From NCBI GenBank assembly GCA_009731375.1, contig BJOX01000319.1:31683-63873 (forward strand): DNA of 32,191 nucleotides. Reading direction: 5' to 3'. Within the stretch, counting starts at the first letter, position 1. Every line of letters starts with the position of its first letter. The notes under the pieces are model-generated. The model saw only the letters and a list, made by a program, of their open reading frames with translations. It was not told where the DNA came from and searched no databases. Shown here piece after piece: positions 9,218 to 19,835 of this stretch. This DNA is from Paulinella micropora (taxonomy: Eukaryota > Cercozoa > Imbricatea > Euglyphida). The position numbers and the translations under genes were made by a program.

Positions 9218-9701
9218 TCACTTCCGCGGGTATGGTGAACATTACCTTGTTTTTTTTCTCGCGTGTGTGTTCTCTCCCAGAAAAAACAAAAGCGCCCCTT
9301 TTTTAAAAGTACTTCATAATTGACCGTACTAGAAATTTGAGGGGGGCTTCGGCTTTCTTCTTCCTGTGCCCGCCCCCCTCCCCGCCATTTCCTCCCCGCC
9401 ATTTCCTCCGCCTTTCTTTTTTTCTTTGTTCCCGCCTGCTCTGTCTCCGGGCGGAAACAAAGAAAGGGGAGTGGAACGAAAGAAGCAAGGCCCCCCCCCC
9501 ATTTTCCTGCCCTTCCTGCCTTTCGTGCTGGTTTTTGGTCTCCCTTTTCTCCACACCCCGTTCCCGCCCTTTCCTCCCTCTTTTTGTGTGTTTGCCAGCC
9601 CGTGCACCTCCCCCCCCCCGCGGCCCTTGTGCAAAGTAAAAAAAGCCAAGCACGGGTCTTTTTTTTATTTCTTTAGTAGATCTTTTTCGCTGTCCTTTTG
9701 T
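9218..9701. other. Pyrimidine-rich GC-rich intergenic stretch with a foldback
   Basis: This is the start of the GC-rich block. It is dominated by C/T runs on the plus strand, with a repeated cccgccatttcct motif (about 9381-9410). An imperfect inverted repeat, CTTTGTTCCCGCC at 9424-9436 with GGCGGAAACAAAG at 9450-9462, lies within it. Long ORFs on both strands here are low-complexity P/S/F or G/R/K translations and I do not accept them as genes. It could be the 5' region of the kinase gene. Confidence 0.55.
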
Positions 9702-10583
9702 ATGTTTGGCCATGTCTCCGCGGGCGGCCCTCCTCTCTTGGGCCTCTTTAGGTTTCAAGAAGAAGCGGGCAGGGGCGGCTATGCACACGTGTGGCGCGCG
9801 GGCTGCTTGCTAGACTACCCTACACATGACATTGTCGCGATCAAGATGTTCACAAAACGCGACAGGTCCGCGCACAGACAAGAATTCGACTTCCAACGAG
9901 AATTATTTTTCCACGAAAGCACCGCCATCGGACTGTTTCCCGAGCCCTTTCTTTTTGTTCCGGGCACGGACTACAGCGCGATAGTAATGGAATTCATTCC
10001 TTACTCGCTTGAACACTTGCTGCAGCAGCCCTCAGCCAAGTGCCGCGCCCTGGAGTATTTAGCGTAGATTATAATGTTATTGTGGCCCCTGCACGGCAAA
10101 GGGTTTGTACACCGAGACATCAAACCTCAGAACATTGGGCTGCGCACACACGACGGGGGTGTGTGCCTCCTAGATCTCGGGCTCTCGGTGTTTCCGGGCT
10201 TAGACTCCGGCGGCCGCCAAAACACTTTGGCTGGTACGCTGTCCTACATGAGCACGGACAGCCACAATCAAAAGCCGGCCGACTGGCGAGATGACATCTG
10301 GAACCTAGTCTACACTTTTTTCGAAGTGCTGGCGGGTCCCCTGCCGTGGTCTTCGGCCTACGTCCCCCGCATGCAACACATATTAGACAGGAACCGGTCC
10401 GTACTCAAAGCCAAACTAGAATGGGAGCACAAACTCATGAGGGACCAATATCATCACTGGTACGACCCTTACTTGAAAAAGTGCGTCCGGATCTGCAGAG
10501 CGCCTGGTGAAGTACTCCAGGTCCATAATGACCTTGCAGCAGTAATACGCAGTTGTCGAGACAATTTCGGAAACAGGCATTAA
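9702..10583 (+). pseudogene. CK1/TTBK-type serine/threonine kinase with one in-frame TAG
   Basis: A single frame of 293 codons from ATG 9702 to TAA 10581-10583 holds a near-complete kinase domain. It has a glycine loop G23-RGGYAHV, lysine K48 in VAIK, catalytic H-R-D139-IKPQN and a metal motif D158-L-G in place of DFG. AGTLSYMSTDSH, then RDDIWNLVY and GPLPW, is the CK1/tau-tubulin-kinase signature. The frame is cut by TAG at 10065-10067 (codon 122). By family pattern this falls on the usually conserved Q of the helix before the catalytic loop (LA-Q-MI-type), so a CAG-to-TAG change is the simplest reading. No intron is needed. Composition is GC-rich, unlike PLV genes. It could be host or giant-virus derived. 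Confidence 0.8.
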
Positions 10584-10584
10584 C

Positions 10585-10590
10585 AATAAA
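10585..10590 (+). terminator. AATAAA polyadenylation-type hexamer after the kinase
   Basis: AATAAA lies two bases after the kinase stop codon. This would be very close to the stop for a canonical signal, so it is only suggestive. Confidence 0.25.
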
Positions 10591-10653
10591 ACGGAGAAGG
10601 GGGTAGCTGAACCCAAAGCCATTAAAAAGATTTTGTGACCAACGTACTCAGTG

Positions 10654-10663
10654 NNNNNNNNNN
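10654..10663. other. 10-N assembly gap
   Basis: Ten N between the kinase and the HYR gene; the true length is unknown. It removes the start of the HYR gene. Confidence 0.99.
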
Positions 10664-13600
10664 CCAAAAGCTTCTGTGGCAACGAGACCCTGCCTACCGC
10701 TGCCAGGGTCTCGGGTGACCCCTGCTGGGACCAGCAGGTCGTGTACCTGCGCTACACCACAGATTGCACGTTGCTGGTGCACGACGAGGGCAACGGCTAC
10801 TTGCGGCTGTCGGGTTCGGCCGACGTCAACTGTACGCGCCGGACCAGGTTCTTGATGCTGAACGTGACCCAGACGTTCCGGCTGCCGCTGAGCTTCACGG
10901 TCCGCTTCCCCGCGTCGCTGCGCCTGGAATCCCAGGCCACCACACGCCTCATCAACGACAACGACTGCTACCAAACCGCGCATTGCTACGGCTTTGAGTG
11001 CGTGCTGGTCACAAACCATTGGCAGGCGCAGGCTAGCCAACGCCAGCAAGGGCGTCAACTTCTGCAACTGCAGCACCGTGGACCCCAACGGGGTGCCGGG
11101 CGTGTGCACGGGCGTAGTGCACGCGGACGCCAATTGCGGCCAGGACACGAGCGCGCCCATCAGTCGCAACTGCCCGACCGGCGCCTTGACCATCGACCTC
11201 AACAGCGACGCCGCGTTCCTGTCGCTGAGCACACTGAACAGCGCGTACGGCCCCCCCGGCTACACGGTTCCGTCGTGGTGCGACTGCACGTCACCGCTGT
11301 CGCCGAATTTGTACCGCGTGGCCGAGGTGTACCGCACCATCACGCCGCCGGGCGGCTCGGCCTCGACCGTCGACCTGGGCTCGCCGAACCACAGCCAGTT
11401 TGTGTACGACTACGGCATGGCCACGTACGTGCTAAATGTCAAGGGCGTGTGGGCGGTAGCTTACTCGATCGCGGACGTGGCCGGCAACGTCCAGCACTGT
11501 AACTTCACCGTGAACGTGATCGATACGTCGCCGCCCAACCTCGACCGCTACGGCCTGTGCGCCGGCGGGCGCGAGCGGCGCTACCTGCCGGACGGCACGT
11601 ACGCGGTGCGGGCTGACGTGTACGACGAGGCCGGAAATTTGGCGTGGTGCAACTTCACGCTCGTCATCGACAACACGCCGCCGGCCCTGGACTGTGCATC
11701 CGCGGCCGCGCGCGTGTCGCGCGGGGACGAGGTCGCGGCCGACGTCATGGCGCGCCACGGCGTGCCGCGCCAGGCAGTGTACCCGGGCACGGCCTACGGC
11801 TCGTACCACGTGCTGCTGGACACACAACCCGGTGAGGTACAGGCCGGCGGCCTGAGCGCTCCGCTTGACGCCGAGGGGCTGCGGTTCAATGCCACTGGCG
11901 CGCAACACCAGTTTCTGCGCGCCGTGAAACGCACACAGCCCGGGCGCACGGCGTGCCCGCCCTTTGCTTTTCAAACATTAGCTGGCAACTCAGTTAGCAA
12001 CGCGGCCGGCCAGTGTGTCACCGTGCCGTTGCTGGGCGGCGGCTGGTACCAGTTCGTGCCCGAAACGGATTCTAGCTGGGGCCCGGTGTATGCCAACTTT
12101 TCGGGCCCGCCGGGCTGCAACAACGCCAGCGCCGACGCGGGCCGTCCCGACGACCTAACGGTGTTCTCGACCGGCTGCTATCCAACCGTGGACGGAAACG
12201 CGACCTTCTGCGCTTACCCCGGCGGCGAGTCGCAGTGGACGTATTACATCCAACAGTGGGGTTGCGACCTGGACTACTCGCTGGATCATGCGGAGATGCT
12301 GTACACGAACGGCGCGGCCGCCGGCTTGGGGCTCCAGTCATCGGCCGGCCTGCGCCTGCCCGCCCTGTTCACGGCGCCGCCCGAGATCGAGGGCGGTGCG
12401 GTCGCGCTGGCCCGCGGCTGGTCGCTGCGAGTCAACTACGCGGCGTACGACGATGTGGGTAACGTGGCGGTGTGCCTCGTGGATTACGAGGTGCGCGACA
12501 CCGAGCCACCGCGGGTCGTGAGCGACATGGCGCCGGACCCGTACCTCGAGTTAGTTCTGCCGTCTGATATTTGGACCGGGGGAGAGCTGCTGACAACCAA
12601 CCCGCAGGCCGTGCTGCGGCGCTCGATCGCGGTGCATCCCATGGACGTGTGGTTTTGGGTCGACAACGCGGCGTACGATTACGAGTTCTTGCCGTACGGC
12701 GCGGTCTGGACGGCGCAGCACGTTGGTCTGTACTGCGGGCTGGGCGCCGCCGGGACTCTTGTCAGCAACTACACGGGCGCGCTGCCGACCGCGCGGCCCC
12801 CGATTGTTGAACACCTCACGTTCCCGGCCGCACAGACCCCCGCGCCCGTCCCCCCCAATACCGTGTACAGCGGTCAGATCGCGGACCCGAACCCTACTGG
12901 TACGGCCTGGCTGCAGCGGCGCCGGGTGGCACAGCACCCAGAGGGGGACAACTCGGGCGACATTGACTACGCGGACGGCCGCCGCCGCCCGCAGCAGATC
13001 GGGGTGGGGCCGGGCCAGTCCGCGTGGCAGAGCATAGGCGGCGGCAACTACACGTGCCTGGCACAATGGGAGGGCCTGTACACCAACACCGCTGCCGGCA
13101 ACCAGACCATTGCGCCCATAATGCTCACTGTGCCGTACAACGGGTACGGTGTCGCCGGCCAAGTGAACACGTGGCTGTACCTGTACCCTGGCGCCACGAC
13201 CGTCACTGCCTCAGTGCGCGACGGCGGCTACTACGACTACACGTATGACACGGCGGACAACAGCAGCTCCACCGCGCCGGTTGAGGTTGCGCAGCGCACG
13301 GCGCCGTTGTCCGTCACGTTCAATATCAACGTCGTGGACGAGACGCCGCCCGTCTTTCTGGACTGCGTGGGCGGCGAGTACACGGGCCCGCGCAGCGAAC
13401 TCAACATTTCGGTCGGCTCTCCGACCTTCTGGCTCACGACGATGAGCGACGAGTTCTGGGCCGACTTCTCGCTGCTGCGCGTCGCCGACAACGCGGTGCT
13501 GAGTGCCGGCGTCGCGGCGCCGGGCCTGCGCGACTTCTTGCTTGTCACACCGTCGTACGGCTTCGGGCAGCAGCTGGCGTACGGCGAGCACACCGTAACG

Positions 13601-15917
13601 TATACCGCCGTCGACCCGTCGGGCAACTGGGCCACGTGCGCGCGCACGGTGTTTGTGCACGACGTGCAGCCGCCCTCGGTGCTGTGCGCCAGCGTCCCGC
13701 ACAACGGCCCCGTGCTCAGGGAAGTCAACGGCACCACGACGTACTACGACACCGCCATGGACGCCGGCGTTTGCGGCGCGGACCCGACCACCTCCGCGGG
13801 CTTCGGGATTGATTACTTGCAATCCGATGTGCAGGGGCCCGCGAATGTCACGGTCACGTGCGCCAATGCCAGGAGCAACGCCACGCTCGCGACCAAGGCG
13901 GTGCGGTGCGTGGCGACCGCGACGGACCAGGCGGGCAACGAGGCGCAGTGCGCCGTCGTGTACGACCTGCAGGACCGCGAGAAGCCCGTGGTCACGTGCG
14001 CCGCCAGCGGCACGATCCCCATCAAGTCGGGCCTGTACGACCTGTCTGTCTTTCACGGTGTGGCGGATAACTGCGTGTACGACACTACTGTTTACACGCC
14101 CACGGCGCCGGACATTGGCACGTTCAGCTTCCTGCAGTCACCGTTCACGCTCACGGTCGTGGGCAGCGACACGTCCCCGTACTCGCCCGCGTCCGACTCT
14201 TGCGACGTCCAGATTACGCTCACGGGCTTCTGCGGCGACGGGCTGCTGGACTTCTACGGCGAGCACGGCGCGCGGGAGGAGTGCGAGGTGAGCACGCACC
14301 CGGAGAGCTGGGGCTGCACCCCGGGCTGCACGTGCGGCGCGGGCTACACGCCGGACCCGTTGGGCGGCTGCCTGCAGGTGTGCGATAGCGCCCCGTGCAC
14401 GCTAGACACGGCGGACCTGCAGGGCACGCGCTGCAGTAACGGCACCGTGACCACGACGCTCCAGTCGGGCGGCTGGCGCGTGGACGCGCTCAAGCCCGAC
14501 TTCACGGCCGTCAAGGGCCCGACGTTCACGACCTACTACGTGCTGCCCAACGGCGTCGGCACGCTGCACTACAGCTACCGCTTCTGGGAGCGCAACACCA
14601 GCAGCTCGCCGTACGTGAGCTTCAACGCCACGCAAGTCACGGCGGCGCTGCTGCTGCCCGACGAGCAGCTCGTGCTGGAGTGGTACCCGGCTACCAGTGT
14701 CAACACGGTGGCCAACGTCGCGACCGCGGCCGACGCGCTGCGCCTCGACGTGTGCGGCTGCGAGTTCCAGAACTCGAGCCGCGCGCTCGCGGCCTTCGTG
14801 CTCGCCGCCAACAACACGCTCGTCAACGCGGACCTGCAGTGCGCGCCGCTCGGCCTCGAGAGCAGCTACGACCCGGCGACGTCCTGCTGGACGTTCCGCC
14901 TCTGTCGCACCGGCGTCGTGGTCATCGGCGAACCGCTGCGGGCCGAGGGCAACCTGCTGCAGTGCCTCAGCGACGCGACGATCGTCGTCAACAACTCCGG
15001 CACTGCCTGCGGCTGGAGCGCGGCGTCCTGGAACCTGACGGAGCGCGTGTACCGCCGCCCGGGCACGACCTTTGACCAGCTGCGCCTCGTGTCCACCGGC
15101 ACTCCGACCGCGCTGTACCTCAACACGACTTCGCTAACTGTCGGCCACTTCGCGGCGGCGCAGACCACGTCGGTCACGGTGCGCGCGCTGGGCTCCGGCG
15201 GCTTCGTGGACCCCGGCTGCACGTGGCTCGTGCGGGTCGACGATGTGCTGGCGCCGTACTTTGAGTGCGCGCTGGACGGGAATATACCGGGCACGGGCAT
15301 CGCGTACCCGAACGACCCCGGCAAGAATTACTCGATGCGCTTTGGCTACTACACGCGGGCGCTGGTAGACGAGACCGAGACCACGCGCTACGTGGTCTTC
15401 GACAGTGCGTCCGCCACGCTGCAGGCGCCCACCGTCGTCATGCCCCAGCTCGTGCGCTTCTACATCGGCACCACGACGCTCACGTGGGTCGGCGCCGACT
15501 CGAGCGGCAACCAGGCCACGCCGTGCGTGCTGAACGTCACGATCAACGACCAGGAGGCGCCGCGCCTCACGTGCCCGAACATGACGGTGCAGACGCTGCC
15601 GGGCGTCAACTACTGGAACGGCACGTCTGTCATTGCGACCGCGGTCGACAACTTCGACGCAACGGCGCAGCTGACCTTCCCGATCCCCGAGCCGCTGGTG
15701 TACACGGGCCCGAACGCGTTCCACGTGCTCACGCGCAGCCACGACGATGCCTATGGCAACACGGGCTACTGCCAGTTCGCGGTCTGGGTGCTGGACAACC
15801 AGGCGCCCGTGTTCACGAGCTGCCCCGCAGTTGACCTGGCCATCGTCGTCGGCAGCGCCAGCTACGTGATCAACGTCAATAACTTCTTCAACGTGACCGA
15901 CAACTCGGACCCCGCGG

Positions 15918-16251
15918 TGCAGCTGTTCTACGACCTGGCGGTCGGCGATTCGCAGTCGGTGCTGTATGTGCGCACGCTGCCGCAGCTGGACGTGCGCCTG
16001 ATCCCGTACAACCTGACGGTGCTCGTCACGGCCGTGGACGCGCACTCGGGCCTCAACTCCACGTGCTCGCTGCGCTTCGNNNNNNNNNNTGCAGCTGTTC
16101 TACGACCTGGCGGTCGGCGATTCGCAGTCGGTGCTGTATGTGCGCACGCTGCCGCAGCTGGACGTGCGCCTGATCCCGTACAACCTGACGGTGCTCGTCA
16201 CGGCCGTGGACGCTCACTCGGGCCTCAACGGAACGTGCTCGCTGCGCTTCG
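15918..16251 (+). repeat. 162-bp duplication on the two sides of an assembly gap
   Basis: 15918-16079 and 16090-16251 are the same 162 bases apart from four differences near the end. The only thing between them is ten N. One difference changes the middle residue of an N-x-T sequon but keeps the sequon. They are either overlapping contig ends or alleles placed twice, or a true near-identical tandem HYR module. Confidence 0.9.
16080..16089. other. 10-N assembly gap inside the HYR gene
   Basis: Ten N; the flanks are duplicates of each other, and the reading frame differs on the two sides. Confidence 0.99.
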
Positions 16252-17537
16252 TGCTGCTGGACGGCGCCACGCCCGAGCTGTCGTGCCCGAACGCCACGGA
16301 GCCGCTGCTGCTGTCGACGCTGGCCTCGTCACATTTCGCCGACGCCAGCGGGCTCGGCACCAGCTTCGGGCCTTACGTGAACCTGTCGGCCGCGCTCGCG
16401 GCGCCCGTGCCGCCGGTGCAGGCGCTGTACTGCGCGCCCGGCGGCGGCGCCGCTACCTGCCCTTCGCGCCCTGCCCGGGCTGTACCGACAACTCGTTTGC
16501 GGGCTGCGCCAACCTCGCGCTGCACCCCGTGCTCGGCGGCGCTGGCGTGACTAATGAATCGATTGTCCGGGCCTACAGCGCGGGTTACACGCAGCCCTTC
16601 AATGGCGGCTGGAGCGGCACGAGCGCCAGCAACAACGTGGTGCGGCTCGACACGTGCGACTTCGTGCTGCTGGACGACGTGGCGCCGCTCGCGCTGTGCA
16701 ACCAGCTCTCCACGGCCTGCCCCGCAAGTGGCGCACTGGTTTACGCCGCGCGCTCGGACCCGTCCTCTATGTACTACCACTTCCGGCCCTGGCGACGTGC
16801 GTTGACCTCAAGGACAGCGTGCTGCACCGCCTGGCGCAGTTCCGGCTGCTGGCGTCGCGCGCGCCAGGCGACAGCGCGCTGCAGATCCTGACCAGCAACT
16901 ACGGCACCGATAACGCTTATATCCAGGTGCCTTACTGGCTCGACTCGGTCGGCGTGACGCACGTCGACGTGCGCGGCGCGTCGTCGGCCGCCGCAACCGC
17001 GCCCGCACGGCTGCGCGCGCTGCAGCTGCTGACCTTCACTACGGCGGCACCGCCCAACGTGCGCGCCGCCGTGGTCGCGGACCCCGCCAACGCGGACTGG
17101 AGCCCTTACTTTCCCTCTGTCAATGCCGCCGGCAGCCCCGCCGCCAACTTCTACGCCGACCACTTCCTCGTGTACCTGGACACGCTCGCGCTGCTGCTCG
17201 ACCACACGCTGCTGCTTGGCGCCAACGTGTTCAACTTCACGGCCTACGACGAACAGGCAAACCACGCCACGTTTACGCTGACCGTGACGTTGGTCGACAC
17301 GGAGCCGCCCGTGTTCTTCGACTGCCCCCCCGCGCCGTTGGTGCTGTACACGTCGAGCTGCGGTACTGTTTTCACGCCCAACTGCACGTTCGCGCCGCTC
17401 ACGCTGCACTTTGGCGACAATCTGTACCTGGCCGGCGGCGCCAGCCGCATCAGCACCGCGGTTGTCAACCTCGGCACTCTGGACGGCGAACGCAACACCT
17501 CGACCACCGTGACAATCCTGGACGAGGCGGGCAACTC

Positions 17538-17717
17538 ATTATTGGAACATTTGCGGACAGCACCACAGCAAACATTTCAAACCTTTGTTATAATTTGGGT
17601 GTTGTCGGATGGACTGACGGACAATATACATTCAAAGTCCTTGAAACCGACAGCGGAAATATTGATACAGGAAATTTAGCGGGCCGAATTGTCATATGCT
17701 TAGAATTCTTAGGATAA
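17538..17717 (+). pseudogene. 3' fragment of a PLV2 gene (unknown, structural-like)
   Basis: Directly after the HYR sequence, an AT-rich frame is open for 59 codons to TAA 17715-17717. It reads IIGTFADSTTANISNLCYN at the start and IVICLEFLG at the end. It has no start codon of its own, so it looks like the tail of a gene whose body is missing at the breakpoint. The beta-type, N/T/G-rich composition would suit a virion protein, but I do not recognise it. It ends nine bases before the ATPase ATG, as in a compact viral gene block. Confidence 0.6.
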
Positions 17718-17726
17718 TAATATACG

Positions 17727-18541
17727 ATGATGAAGATTAACAATGTCAAGGTGAAGCCAGTAAAACAAGAGGGTGATGGAAATAAAAAAGCAAAAGGTTA
17801 TAAATTATTTAATGAGCCGTATGCCAACATATTTCTACTTGCCCGTAAGAAGAGCGGGAAAACAACAGCACTCTTTGAAATACTGAAACGGACTACAGAC
17901 AGAAAAACCCGTATTGTCATTATTGCTTCAACGATACACAAGGACTACATTTATAAAGCAATGGTAAAGCACTTTAAGAACAGGGAAACCCGATGGCAAT
18001 ATATACCTTTCTTAAATCAGATGGTGTAAATGTTATTGATTATGAGTTAGACAAACTGAACAGACATGACGAGCAACACGAAGGAGAAGTAAAACAGGAC
18101 AAAGAAGAAATAGAGAAACCACAATTTTTATACTTTGGAAAAGAAAAGAAACATAGCGCCGCGGAGCCAAAAGAACGACCCAGCAAGTATATTTCTCCAG
18201 AGGTTATTTTTGTTTTGGACGATTTAGGGAGTGGATTAAGAGACAAGTCCGTACGTGATTTGTTAAAAAAGAACATACACTATAAAAGTAAGGTTATTAT
18301 GTCAAGCCAGTATTTGAACGACCTACGGCCAGAAGCCATTAAGCAGTTAGATTATTTATTAATCTTTCCGGGCCAGTCTCAGGATAAAATGGAACTCGTG
18401 TATAAACACTTAGACTTATCTTTTGACTTTGATTATTTTCTTCAAAAGTATCACGAGGCTACAAAGGAACGATTTAATTTTCTTTATGTTTCAAGTGTTG
18501 ATGACGAGTTAAGAAAAAATTTCTCACAAAGATTTAAATAA
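17727..18541 (+). pseudogene. A32-like genome packaging ATPase (FtsK/HerA type) with a frameshift
   Basis: The first frame (17727 to about 18000) contains Walker A as LLARKKSGKTTALF (K45, T46). After a frame change at about 17995-18020, the second frame (to 18541) has Walker B as VIFVLDDLGSGL and a sensor-like KVIMSSQYLNDLRP. Together about 270 residues, the usual size for PLV and virophage packaging ATPases, which drive DNA into the capsid. The glycine before the lysines of a standard P-loop is replaced by A/R residues, as is common in this family. Either one gene is broken by an indel, or a sequencing error lies here. It heads the PLV2 capsid block. Confidence 0.8.
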
Positions 18542-18543
18542 TA

Positions 18544-18555
18544 TTTTTAGAATTA
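18544..18555 (+). promoter_or_regulatory. Candidate TTTTAGAATT promoter-like motif
   Basis: TTTTTAGAATTA begins 36 bases before the ATG at 18580. The same core occurs at 22101-22110 before MCP, and TTAGAAT also occurs at 17700-17706 before the ATPase and in the module-B stems before the coiled-coil and penton genes. Confidence 0.4.
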
Positions 18556-18579
18556 ATAAATATTTTTTTTCATAGTATA

Positions 18580-18906
18580 ATGGTAGTGAAGACAACTCGT
18601 GTTGAAGTCATTCCAACAATCGGCAAACGAACTATTAACTCAAGCACAAATATGGCTGGAGGTAAAAAGAAAACTGGACGGAAGAAGAAGCAAGGAGGCA
18701 AGGGACAGGCTGGCGGTAAAATTAACTGGCAAAAAGTGGGGAAAACCGCAATGGCTGTTGATAAATTTCTTCGCAATAATAAGTTAATCTCTAGGACTGC
18801 GGAAGCATTAAGTAGCGTTGGGGTACCTTACGCAGGTAGTGTTGGTGCTGTAGCATCAAGACTGGGGTATGGTAAGCAGAAAGGGCGAGGAGCACTCAAA
18901 TTCTAA
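18580..18906 (+). CDS. Small basic core-like virion protein of PLV2
   Basis: 108 residues. Residues 25-45 are a run of G, K, R and Q (AGGKKKTGRKKKQGGKGQAGG), as in DNA-condensing core peptides. The C-terminal half (NKLISRTAEALSSVGVPYAG, then glycine-rich to GRGALKF) resembles the short amphipathic and glycine-rich segments of minor capsid precursors cut by adenain-type proteases. GG-containing sites that such a protease could use are present. It lies between the ATPase and the coiled-coil/protease genes, consistent with a virion role. Function is inferred from composition and context only. Confidence 0.6.
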   Translation: MVVKTTRVEVIPTIGKRTINSSTNMAGGKKKTGRKKKQGGKGQAGGKINWQKVGKTAMAVDKFLRNNKLISRTAEALSSVGVPYAGSVGAVASRLGYGKQKGRGALKF

Positions 18907-18910
18907 AAGA

Positions 18911-19079
18911 TGATATTTTTGATATTTTGTTCTGACTGCCGTCATCACACTATCGCTTCTCGATAGTTCGCCCTTCGGGCAGAACAAACATCGATGACCA
19001 TTATTTTTTCCTAAAATAAAAAAACGATGGTTTAGAATAAGTGAGAGTGCGATAGCACGAAACGCAATTCTAAACTATC
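18911..19079. repeat. PLV2 intergenic structured element, copy E1
   Basis: Module A: TTTGTTC (18926-18932) pairs with GAACAAA (18982-18988), enclosing TGAC/GTCA (18933-18944), CTATCG/CGATAG (18950-18966) and GCCC/GGGC (18970-18980). CATCG (18989-18993) then pairs across a linker with CGATG (19025-19029). Module B: TTTAGAAT (19031-19038) pairs with ATTCTAAA (19067-19074) around GTG, AGA, GTGC-loop-GCAC, GAAA, CGC. It lies between the core-like gene and the coiled-coil gene. See copies at 21130, 30693 and 31690. Confidence 0.85.
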
Positions 19080-19085
19080 TATAGA

Positions 19086-19835
19086 ATGGTCGCTAAGACT
19101 AAAAATGTGAAAAGGGCAAAAGTCCGTCCACCGCGGGCTTATAGGAATAAGAGCGGGAAACCATATATTATCCAGAAGGGTAAAAAATATTATCTTAATT
19201 TCGGTAAAAAGACAAATGATATGAGCACACTTCAAATTGTTGAACTTTTTATGAAATACTTGAGCAGACCAAAAGCAAAGAAAAAAACAAAGAAGGAAGA
19301 CTTGCGAAAAGTCCAGAGTTTGTCGGAGATTGAGCAAAATACTAGAACCGCCATTAATAACCACTTAGACAAACTCAGAAAGGAGAAATAAGAAAAGATT
19401 GATGAGATTGACCAAAAAGAGAAAAAAGCACGAGTTGATGCTGAAGAAGAAAAGAAGAGGCAAGAAAGAAAAGACATAGCAGATGCTAAGGAAAGGCAGA
19501 ATGAGTTAGCAAGGATACACCGCAATGAACTATTCGACATCAAGGAACGACAAGAACAAAAAGCCAGAGAACTAAGAAGGGAGCAAAAACTCATAGATGA
19601 TGTAAAATATGAAGAAGATAGAAAAAATAGGATACAGGCATTACCACCGCCACCACAATATCAATATATTATGCCACCACAGCAGGGGCAACCACAAGCA
19701 CCGCCATTAGGAGCACCACCACAAGCACCGCCATTACCTAATTCAGGAGATGAAGCACCATTGAAAACGAAAGAGCAATATGAGGAAGAAAAAAAGCAAA
19801 GGCAGAAAGATATTGAAACAGCAGGATACAGATAA
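19086..19835 (+). pseudogene. Coiled-coil, P/Q-tailed PLV2 protein with an in-frame TAA
   Basis: One frame runs from ATG 19086 to TAA 19833-19835, interrupted by TAA at 19389-19391. The first 101 residues are basic (KRAKVRPPRAYRNKSGKPY). After the TAA the same frame continues as a long E/K/R/Q helix (EEEKKRQERKDIADAKERQ) and then a P/Q-rich tail (PPPPQYQYIMPPQQGQPQAP). The continuity of composition argues for one original gene of about 249 codons. Its 3' end overlaps the protease frame by 56 bases in a different frame, across a run of seven A near 19787-19793. A virion scaffold or core-linked protein is possible; I do not recognise a family. Confidence 0.6.

Larger units (their letters stand above)
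10664..17537 (+). pseudogene. Giant HYR-repeat extracellular protein gene, frameshifted and truncated at both ends
   Basis: GC-rich coding sequence of about 2,200 codons built of repeated hyalin-type (HYR) modules. Each ends in A.D.AGN...C.F.V and begins D...PP...C. Module boundaries include VIDTSPP (~11516), VIDNTPP (~11660), VRDTEPP (~12490), VVDETPP (~13330), VHDVQPP (~13660), INDQEAPRLTCP (~15543), VLDNQAP (~15787) and LVDTEPP (~17291). A cysteine-rich insert (14230-14394, CGDG...GC...C.C..GY) resembles DUF4215-like repeats. N-x-S/T sequons are frequent, so a secreted or surface adhesion-type protein is likely. The coding frame changes near 11010-11030, across the gap at 16080-16089, near 16435-16450 and near 16785-16800. 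The 3' end stops mid-module at 17537 against AT-rich PLV sequence. No introns are evident. Frameshifts could be errors in GC runs. Confidence 0.8.

Noticed and set aside
9187-9788. Several overlapping ORFs on both strands in the pyrimidine-rich stretch
   Set aside because: Their translations are low-complexity products of C/T and G/A runs; the kinase start at 9702 explains the only real coding signal.
11432-17534. Long minus-strand ORFs antisense to the HYR gene
   Set aside because: They are shadows created by GC-rich codon use; only the plus strand shows repeated, cysteine-patterned modules.
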